Source of the DNA: Candidatus Altimarinota bacterium
GTDB lineage: Bacteria > Patescibacteriota > Gracilibacteria > BD1-5 > UBA6164
Direction of reading: 5' to 3'
Assembly (NCBI GenBank): GCA_028688895.1
Contig: JAQTXG010000011.1
Span: 1-46,888 of the forward strand
DNA length: 46,888 nt
A program made the position numbers and the translations under genes. This document shows, in pieces, positions 39,933 through 46,888 of this stretch. The notes below the pieces were generated by a model. The model was not told where the DNA came from and made no database searches. It worked only from the letters and a program-made list of their open reading frames with translations. How positions within the stretch are numbered: the stretch's first letter is position 1; the number at the start of each line of letters is the position of its first letter.

Positions 39933-40012
39933 CACTCAAATTTACACAATAACTTGCAAAAAATAAACTATGTATATAATAAGTATATGTAATTTAAAAT
40001 TATTATATCAAA

Positions 40013-40573
40013 ATGAAAGAAATAACTATAGCAGACCAGATGACAGATTTCTTACTTTATAAAACTCCAAATGGGGAAATAAAAGTAGAAGTTTTTTTGC
40101 ATGATGAAATTATTTGGCTACCTCAAAAAGGTATAGCTAGTTTTTTTTGAGTAGATGTATCTACTATAAATGAACAAATTTGAAATATATATAAAAGTTT
40201 AGAATTAATAGAAGAATCAACTATTAGGAATTTCCCAATAGTTCAAAAAGAGTGAAATAGGGAAGTAAAAAGAAGTATAAATTTTTATAATTTAGATTTA
40301 ATTTTATCTGTTTGATACAGAGTTAACTCACTCAAAGCTACTCAATTCAGAATCTGGGCAACTAGTACATTGAAAGAGTATATCATTAAAGGTTTTATGA
40401 TAGATGATGATAGAATGAAAAATGGTAAATATTTCTGAAAAGATTACTTTAAAGAGCTATTAGAAAGAGTTAGAAGTATAAGAGTAAGTGAGAGAAGGGT
40501 GTATCAACAAATAACAGATATATTTCTGAATGTAGTATTTATTATACTTAACTTTAAATTATCCATAACATAA
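40013..40573 (+). pseudogene. RhuM-family protein, frameshifted and truncated
   Basis: 186 residues as read; full RhuM proteins have about 330. The N-terminal part is clear: EIKVEVFLHDEIIWLPQKGI (about 22-41), GVDVSTINEQIGNIYKS, then LILSVGYRVNSLKATQFRIW (about 96-115) and RRVYQQITDIF (about 161-171). After DIF the frame turns to nonsense (LNVVFIILNF), while the next frame gives SECSIYYT, matching the family, and stops. So one base was lost or gained and the 3' third is gone. RhuM proteins are found near phages and restriction loci; function unknown. Confidence 0.8.
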
Positions 40574-40580
40574 TAGAAAA

Positions 40581-40606
40581 GGCTTCCTTTAGTATAAAAG
40601 GAAGCT
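40581..40606 (+). terminator. Hairpin behind the RhuM remnant
   Basis: Stem GGCTTCCTTT / AAAGGAAGCT, loop AGTATA, without a long T run; may be a terminator or the edge of the lost 3' part. Confidence 0.45.
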
Positions 40607-40642
40607 GCCGATGGCTGAAGGATTATTTTAAAAATTAAATCT

Positions 40643-41110
40643 TTATTTTTTTACAAAATTTGTAAATATTATTATTCATAATACTGCACCAATACTATTA
40701 GCCCATAAATCAAGCCAAGTATCATTGATATTATTAGCAAAATTAATTCCATATACATTTTGAAAAATTGATTCTGCAAGTTCATTGACTACACCAAAAG
40801 TAGTTGCTATGAAAAATCATAAGAATACAAATTGAAATCTGGTAATCTTGACTTTTGAAGCAATAATAGAAAAATAACTAATTACTACTATCAAAAATCA
40901 TCATCAAATAGCATGTTGTATTCTATTTGCTAATTCATGATTTTCAATATTTGAAATTCAGTATAGTACTACAAAGTATATGCTTAAAATAATTAATACA
41001 TGATTTCAATTATATTTTGATTTCTCATTTATATTGAAAAATCTTTGAAACCACCATATTAACAAAAAATAAACTATAACATAAGCAGGGATGAGAAGTA
41101 ATAAATACAT
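40643..41110 (-). CDS. Membrane protein of the YjdF/VanZ-like type
   Basis: 155 residues with four to five hydrophobic segments (about 2-20, 37-50, 67-85, 94-108, 136-152). The stretch TTFGVVNELAESIFQ followed by DTWLDLWANSIGAVLG (about 103-143) resembles the pattern of YjdF/DUF2238 and VanZ-like membrane proteins, with acidic residues inside the membrane. Function unknown. Single gene. Confidence 0.65.
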
Positions 41111-41139
41111 ATTTTTTATTTTGTAGTTAATATTTTTCC

Positions 41140-41170
41140 CTCTCCCTACTAAGGAGTAGGGTGGTATGTT
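41140..41170. repeat. GC-richer palindrome before the 40643 gene
   Basis: CCCTCTCCCTACT, AAGG, AGTAGGG in AT-rich surroundings; like the C-rich palindromes at 29022, 34642 and 36858. Without a T run it is a poor terminator. Confidence 0.5.
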
Positions 41171-41209
41171 GCTTGTTTTTGGATGGAGGAATGTTGCTAG
41201 TTTATATTT

Positions 41210-42418
41210 CTAGGCTTCCAAATCATGAATCACTTGTTTCAATGTTTTTTCTATTTTGTTTTTATCTTTTTTGATGAAATCTAGGGTAGTTTTGATCATT
41301 GCAAATATATTTACATTTGATTTTGCTCAGTCTATCCAGTCTTCGTTTCATTCTATTTTGTCGTCTAAAAAGTCTATTTTTGGATTTATAAATGATACAT
41401 TTCCTATTATTTTTAGGTTTGATTCATTTAGATTTATACTTGATAGATAATTTTTTATAAATTTATTTGCTCATCATCATATCATGAAAAAATTGTTTGG
41501 ACATATTTCTTTTCATAGTATTTCTTCTAGAGTGATTACTAATACATCTTTGAATATAGACAAAAAATTTGCTTTTTCAAGTGTAAATCTGTCCATATCT
41601 ATGGTTTGTATTATGTCATTTTTAGTCAGATTGTAATTTTTTCTGATTTGTTTTATCAGGTCATTTATACCAAAAGCTAGTTTTTTTGCTCATTTTATAT
41701 TGTCATTTTTCTTTACTATTATAGATGTATGACTATTTCAAATGTCTATAATAACTACCTCTCTGACTTCTTTGAACAATCATGTAATAGCAAATTCGCT
41801 AGGGATTACATTTACTATGTTTTTTCAGATGGCTTTTTTGATATATGATATAGTTTCGTATTTTGATTCTGGGATAAATACATTTAGAATAGATATATTT
41901 ACTACTGTTGGATTAGTTCAAACTAATACTTTTGTTTCTATTTTGTCTGAATATATTTTTGATATATTACTTATTATCAATTTAAGATCATTTTTTTTGT
42001 ATCATGAGTTTTCTTTTATAGTTTTGAAATGTTTTTTAAGTGCCAAAGTTTCTACTATCTTCATTATATCATATAATTCATTGTCATCTATATTTTTAGA
42101 TAGGTTTTCTCTGATATGATTGATTTGAGCAAATTCGAAAAACAAATTGGTAGTAGGTATGTTTATTATCACATCTTCTACTTTTATATCTCAGTCTCTT
42201 TCTGCTTTTTTTATTGCTAGAGATATATTTTCTGCTACTCATTTCAGATTTTGTATTTCTTGCATCATTACATATTCTTCATCTTGTCTTTTTTCTCAGT
42301 ATCAAATAAGCTCTACATCTCTGTTTATAATTTTACAAATTCATACTCTGATTTTATATGTTCAAATATCTATTATTCAGATTATTTTTGGTTTTATTTC
42401 TTGTTTTATAAAATTCAT
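41210..42418 (-). CDS. ftsA: FtsA-like actin-fold division protein
   Basis: 402 residues. Actin-like ATPase that tethers FtsZ to the membrane. Phosphate-1 loop IIGIIDIGTYKIRVGICKI (about 12-30), phosphate-2 VVI IDIGNSHTSIIV (about 215-230) and the adenosine motif FFMIGGGANKFIK (about 312-324), with most of these glycines by TGA. An SHS2-type subdomain from about 75 to 150 points to FtsA rather than MreB or DnaK. A PilM identity is less likely because the SHS2 insert stands in the FtsA place. FtsZ is not in the window. The terminal helix NKIEKTLKQVIHDL may be the membrane anchor. Confidence 0.8.
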
Positions 42419-42470
42419 AAATCATATAGATAGTTATAAAATGCCCCTTTCTAGATTGTATGAACCTCTT

Positions 42471-42605
42471 AAAAATTCACATCTAGAAAAAAAAATATTT
42501 TTTGCTAAAATTTATTCAAATTTTTTTGCTTAGTATCGCTAATCAAAAAAATATTTTCAAAAATTTTATCTAAAAAATATTTATTTTATTCTTACGATGG
42601 TAATT
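42471..42605. mobile_element. MITE-like element, degenerate copy
   Basis: Inner sequence (CTAGAAAAAAA ... TTTTTGCTAAAATTTATTCA ... TTCTTACGATGG) matches the element at 27460-27625, but both terminal repeats have decayed (CTTAAAAATTCAC; GGTAATTTAAAAAGG). Lies directly upstream of ftsA. Confidence 0.6.
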
Positions 42606-42643
42606 TAAAAAGGTCCATATTTGGGCAGGGGGGAAGACGATAT

Positions 42644-43162
42644 TTAAGCCATTATTTTTTTTCAGATTTTTTTAAGTAGACCATTTCATTCGTTTATTTT
42701 ACCTGCTCATATGAGAGCCATAGCTAAATCTTCAGTTATTAAATCATCATTTGGTGATAAAATAAGTGCTCTATTTAGTATAGATATTCATCTTTCTGTG
42801 TTTCAAATCATAGTATAAGCCCATCACAAGTTTCTAAGTACTTCTGAGTTGTTTCCTAATATCTTGTTTGAATATTCTAGGTATTTTATTGCTTCTATTA
42901 TTTTGTCTTGAGAGAGAAGTATAAATCACTTTAAATAGTTTCAAGTAGCTGAATCTTTGTTCAAACTAAGTGCATAGTTTACAGATTTTAATCATTTTGC
43001 TAGCTCTCATTTGTATAGATATATATCAGATAATTCTTCATACAATCTATAATCACCATTGTATTTAACCAAAGAGTCTTGAATTATTTTTATAGCTTCG
43101 TTGAATCTTTGTTCATTTTTAAGTGCTTCTATGTATAGGATTAATTCTTTTATTTTGTCCAT
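42644..43162 (-). CDS. Tetratricopeptide-repeat protein
   Basis: 172 residues, soluble, almost wholly helical. TPR units can be seen around RFNEAIKIIQDSLVKYNGDY (about 19-38), AKGLKSVNYALSLNKDSATG (about 56-75), DKIIEAIKYLEYSNKILGNN (about 85-104) and RGISILNRALILSPNDD (about 123-139). It serves protein-protein contacts. It lies eight bases after dnaN in the same direction, so is co-transcribed with it. Confidence 0.85.
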
Positions 43163-43170
43163 ATTTTGTA

Positions 43171-44298
43171 TTATATTTTTAAAGGCATTATTATATGTTT
43201 AAAACTATGTGTATCATCACTTTTTTCAGGATCATTTACTGGTGAAATCATTATAGGAGATAGAGGATTTTCAAAACTGATGCTTATGTGAGTAGTTTCT
43301 ATTACTCAAAGTACTTCTAAAAAGTAAGTAGAGTTGATTCAAACTATGTTGTCTTCTCATTCAACTGCTCAAACCAAAGTAACATCTCATTCTCAGATTT
43401 GTGTTTCTGATGTTTCTAGTTCTATTCATCTACTAGATGATAAACTCATCTTGATTGAATAATTGTTTTCACGACTTACTAGATTTATTTTTTTAAGTGC
43501 TCACATTAAATCTACTCTATTTACCTCAGCTTTTGTAGAAAATGTAGTAGGGAAGTATGAAACGTAGTCTGGGAATTTACCATTTAGTAATCTAGAAAAT
43601 ATTTTAGTATTTCATGATATAAATGCTATTTGATTGTTACCTGAAATGATTTTTACTTCATCATTGTCTGATAATATACTTTTGATTTGTGATGCTGTTT
43701 TGCTAGGTATTATTTGAGAAAAGTTGTTTTTTACTTCTTCTGATAATATAGTTTTGTATTCTGATAATCTGAAACTATCTGTTGAAGCAAATATTACTTC
43801 TCTTCATTTTATGTTTACATATAGTCATGCTAGAGTTGGTCTGATATTTCATTCTGCTGATGAAAATAGAGTTTTGTCTATAGATTTTTTGATTATTTTT
43901 CATGATATATTTAGACTTACTTCTTCTCTGATACTAGGTATAAGAGGAAATTCATCACTTTCTATTCATTTTATTTTTAATTTTCAGCTAGATGTAGCAA
44001 TTTTTAGACTATTATCATTTAGTAACTCTAGTGTCACTTCATCATCTTGTACTAGATTTATATAGCTTGTAAATAGTTTACTAGGTACACAAAAAGCTCA
44101 TTCTGATTCTATTTTGATATCATCATTTATAACATACTCTATAGCCATTTCTAGGTTATTAGAAGTCAGCATTATACTATTAAAATTTACTTTCAATAAG
44201 ATATTTTCTAGTATAGGTGTAGTAGTAATAGATGCTGTTGCATGGTTTACTATGTCTAGTCATTTTTTCAGTACTTCAGTATGTATTTTAAATTTCAT
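43171..44298 (-). CDS. dnaN: DNA polymerase III sliding clamp
   Basis: 375 residues, normal length. Ring-shaped dimer that holds the polymerase on DNA. Starts MKFKIHTEVLKKGLDIVNHA, then PILENILLKV (about 28-37), FIPSK-like AFCVPSKLFTSYI, the second-domain RPTLAGLYVNI (about 153-163) with FASTDSFRLSEY (about 170-181), and ends ISPVNDPEKSDDTHSFKHII with MPLKI; the usual final MPM/LR-L motif is recognisable. Confidence 0.94.
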
Positions 44299-44395
44299 AA
44301 TATAATTGTTAGTGATAGCTTTTTCTGTTATGAATTTTAAAAAAAAAAGGGATAAAATCAAGAATAATAGATAGTTTTATGTTAAAAACTTTTAT

Positions 44396-45646
44396 TTATA
44401 TATCTTGATTTCATTTTGTAATAATATAATCTATTTCTTCAGTTGTAGTTGAAACTACTTTTGATAAATCCAATTTATTATTTTCACTTAATTCAAAAGG
44501 ATTATCATTTGATTGAATGTAATTTGCATTTTGTAATGTGTTTCTAAAATCACTATTTTCTTTGTCTAGAATTCATAATTCATTTGCATAGGCAACACTG
44601 TTCATAGTATAATGAAATGAATCTTTTCAGTATCATTTGTTCCATTTGAATCTATATGCTATTTCTGTCATAAGTGTAAAAAGTCATTCTGCACTTTTGT
44701 CTTTTCTCTGGTTTGCTACATATTCTGGGATTTCTTTTTGAAATTTGTTTATGATTTTTAGCATTCTAGTTTCTCATGTATTGTATGCATTTATCATACA
44801 AAGTATTAAAAATTTGTTGAATTCAGTGTCTGATAATCAGTATTTGTTTTTAAATGTTATAAAATTCATTCTCTCTACTTTGACTTTTTTTCAGTTTTTT
44901 TCATATGTAGTTCATTTTTTGAAAATATTCCAAATTCTTTCAAAATTTCTAAAACATTCTCTCAATTGCAGTGGAAAAGAATTTATGAAATCACTTTTTG
45001 ATCATACTATATTTTCAGGCATTACTTGTGTTGATCAAATAGCTCATGCTGAACTCACTACATCTTTTCTAAATTTTGATTCTTGAGATATAAGTCATGG
45101 AATTACCGGAGCCAATTCATTTTTTAAGTCAGTTGGCATTTTTAATACTCATTTTTTATTTTCTACTCATTTAGTTTTTTTGAAATATGTAACTGAATAA
45201 TTTATGTGTGTTTCTCAATTTGCCAATTTTGTATTTGCTCTTTGTTTGATTTTTGGTAATTCTTTTTTACTTTTTTCTCAAATTGATTCTATTTTTTCTT
45301 TGAATGTAGGTATTTTTTTTACTACTTTTACTAGTTTTTTATTTTTTCATGATTTTAATAATTTTTCTTGTTTTAAATGTTTTAATTCATTTTCACTTTG
45401 TCTATTTTCTATCAATTTATTTAAATCATTTGAAATAATTCAATTATCTTCATTTTCATTATTTGCTTCACATTGTTGAAATTCTTCCTCTTTTTTAGGT
45501 AAGTCTACTGGATTTCAATGACTCATTATTCAAGTTACCATCATAGAAACTACCAAGCCTGTGCTTAGTAGTTTTTTGTTTGGTTCAGTATTATTTTCTT
45601 CTTCATTTAATACTTGTTCAGCATCATAAATTTCTTTTTCTTCCAT
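44396..45646 (-). CDS. Lytic transglycosylase-like protein (SLT domain)
   Basis: 416 residues. The N-terminal about 160 residues are charged with a possible membrane segment at about 26-42 (LLSTGLVVSMMVTGIMS). The catalytic part has the Slt motif ISQESKFRKDVVSSAGAIGS, with TQVMPENI (about 182-208): the E of ESKF is the catalytic acid and the A-S-A-G-A-G-Q-M-P follows. AYNTGETRM (about 291) and YANEL fit the AYNAG and Y motifs. It would cut the peptidoglycan glycan strand, for growth, secretion or pilus passage. Lies upstream of dnaN with 97 bases between. Confidence 0.82.
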
Positions 45647-45716
45647 AGGCTTTTTCTTATATTTTAATCATTGTATAATATAAGAAATAAGCCAAAAAGT
45701 CAAGTTTAAATTTATT

Positions 45717-46712
45717 TTACTCAAATATAACAACAAGTCAGCTATTTCTCATTATTTCAGGTTTTATGCATAGTAAAAAATCTCTTAAATTTTCTCATTT
45801 CAAGATTATTTTGTAATAATATTGTTTGTATTTTTTAGTTGGATTTGGTACTAGATTTATATCTAATTTATTATTGTTTTCGCTATTTATTATTTCTAGT
45901 TTATTTTTTAGATTTAGTATAAAATTTTTTGCTTTTTCTTGATTATTATTTCTGTATTCAAGAGTCAGCATTTCAGTGTATGGTGGATAATTGAAAAGTT
46001 TTCTTTCGGCTAATGTTTTTACAAAAAAGTCTTTGTAATTATCATGAGTAATGCTTTTTATTATTTCATTTTCTGGTATAAATGTTTGTATCACTACATT
46101 TGATATTTCGCCATTTCTAGATCATCTTCATAGTAATTGTTTGATATTTGTATATACTTTTTCTTCTGTGTTGTATTTTGGGATAAGTAATTCTTGTTCT
46201 AGCAATATGACTCATATAAGTCATATTGATTTGAAATTAAACCCTGTTGTAATCATTTTTGTGCCTATTATTATATCACTTTTTTCTAGATTTTTAAGTG
46301 CATTTTCTTTTTCTGATTTGTTTTTGACAGTGTCAGTATCAAAACGAAATACATTGTGATTTGGGAATTCTTTTTTCAATGAATCTTCTATTTGTTGTGT
46401 TCATATTCATACTTTTTGGAGAGTTTCATTGTTACACTTTTCACATTTTGTAGGTATATCTTTGTTTTCACCACATATGTGGCATATGAGTTTTTGAGGA
46501 TATTTGTGGACTATCATAGATATGTCACAATTTTTGCATTTGTATAGATGATTGCAAGTATTACAAACTAGAGCTGAGTATTCTCATCTCTTGTTTAAGT
46601 ACAAAATTGTTTTTTTTCATTGTTCCAAAGATTTATTTATTTCTTTTAGTAAAGTATTTGAAATATATGGATTCAATTTTGATTTGTCTTGTGAAAGATT
46701 TACTAAGTACAT
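45717..46712 (-). CDS. Short PriA-like helicase (C-terminal half)
   Basis: 331 residues, against about 730 in PriA. It has the family's helicase C-lobe: ILYLNKRGEYSALVCNTC (about 40-57), two four-cysteine zinc sites (CNTC, CKNC, CHIC, CEKC, about 54-95), GIGTQQIEDSLKKEFP, VFRFDTDTV, IIIGTKMITTGFNF (about 142-155) and LLGRGSRNGE (about 190-199). The N-terminal DNA-binding domain and helicase lobe 1 with Walker A are absent. It has its own promoter directly upstream and no coding sequence is seen between 46712 and the window's end, so it is either a genuinely short protein or the product of a split gene. Confidence 0.8.
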
Positions 46713-46745
46713 TTTTGTATAAATTAGGTATTTATTGTATATATT

Positions 46746-46773
46746 ATTATAATTATTAGAGATTTATTTGCAA
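46746..46773 (-). promoter_or_regulatory. Promoter of the PriA-like gene
   Basis: Minus-strand TTGCAA (46768-46773), 16 bases, TATAAT (46746-46751), 33 bases before the ATG at 46712. Confidence 0.65.
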
Positions 46774-46888
46774 TTTAAAAAAAAATAAGATAATATTGAC
46801 TTGAGGCATTTAACGGTGTAAAGTTTCCTCCTTTCACTTTCCACTGTTCTATGTCTCTTTTTTTGTGTTTAAAATTATTATATGATAT

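Noticed and set aside
43724-45479. Plus-strand open frames between 43.7 and 45.5 kb
   Set aside because: Antisense of dnaN and the transglycosylase gene.
1-46888. tRNA, rRNA, tmRNA and CRISPR arrays
   Set aside because: I looked for cloverleaf-like stretches with TTCGAAT loops and for regularly spaced repeats and found none; the repeats present are dispersed, not arrayed.

Overview
The window comes from a very AT-rich bacterium that reads UGA as glycine (genetic code 25). This points to Gracilibacteria or Absconditabacteria (SR1/BD1-5) of the Candidate Phyla Radiation; the sequence alone does not choose between them. In-frame TGA sits at invariant glycines: the start of DnaK, all three glycines of an ABC ATPase P-loop, the filter of a K+ channel, and the MetK and proline-tRNA ligase motifs. 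TAA and TAG are the only terminators. Almost every long gene appears only when TGA is read as Gly; read with the standard code the genes break into fragments.

Layout. 1-1541 dnaK (minus, runs off the left edge) with a CIRCE operator; 1741-1983 a small gene that looks foreign; 2132-4675 a small acidic protein, proS behind an attenuator-like leader, and rlmH; 4719-5216 a membrane protein. 5283-15201 (minus) is an accessory island: a 1374-residue secreted polymorphic-toxin-like protein, a predicted immunity protein overlapping its stop, a PPP-type phosphatase, then a train of start-less or broken toxin tips alternating with putative immunity genes. 15637-22078 holds a PrsW-type protease, a DnaQ-type exonuclease, a HAD hydrolase, a SAM-I riboswitch with metK, a K+ channel and a TraB-like protein. 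22273-30613 is a type IV pilus region in two blocks: VirB2/TrbC-like pilin pair, PilN-, PilO- and PilC-like genes, then four pilin-like genes. 30769-36713 carries HU, a GHKL ATPase, FtsQ-like, RbfA, bS21, a U32 peptidase, HicBA, YebC and bL33. 37092-38489 is an NhaD-type antiporter with 31 glycines and no TGA, a strong candidate for recent transfer. 38508-46712 has Frr, an ABC ATPase, a broken RhuM gene, a membrane protein, FtsA-like, a TPR protein, DnaN, a lytic transglycosylase and a short PriA-like helicase.

Shared signals. At least eleven promoters can be read, all but one with a 16-bp spacer between the -35 and -10 boxes. Shine-Dalgarno sequences are usually weak; the exceptions (nhaD, the small gene at 1741, rpsU) stand out. 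Several families of short inverted-repeat elements are scattered between genes, one with a perfect 9-bp target duplication. The most interesting unit is the toxin island: two proteins share a long pretoxin region, including a 151-bp identical stretch, but end in different tips, each followed by its own candidate immunity gene. That is the architecture of contact-dependent or polymorphic toxin systems, here written in a recoded genetic code.
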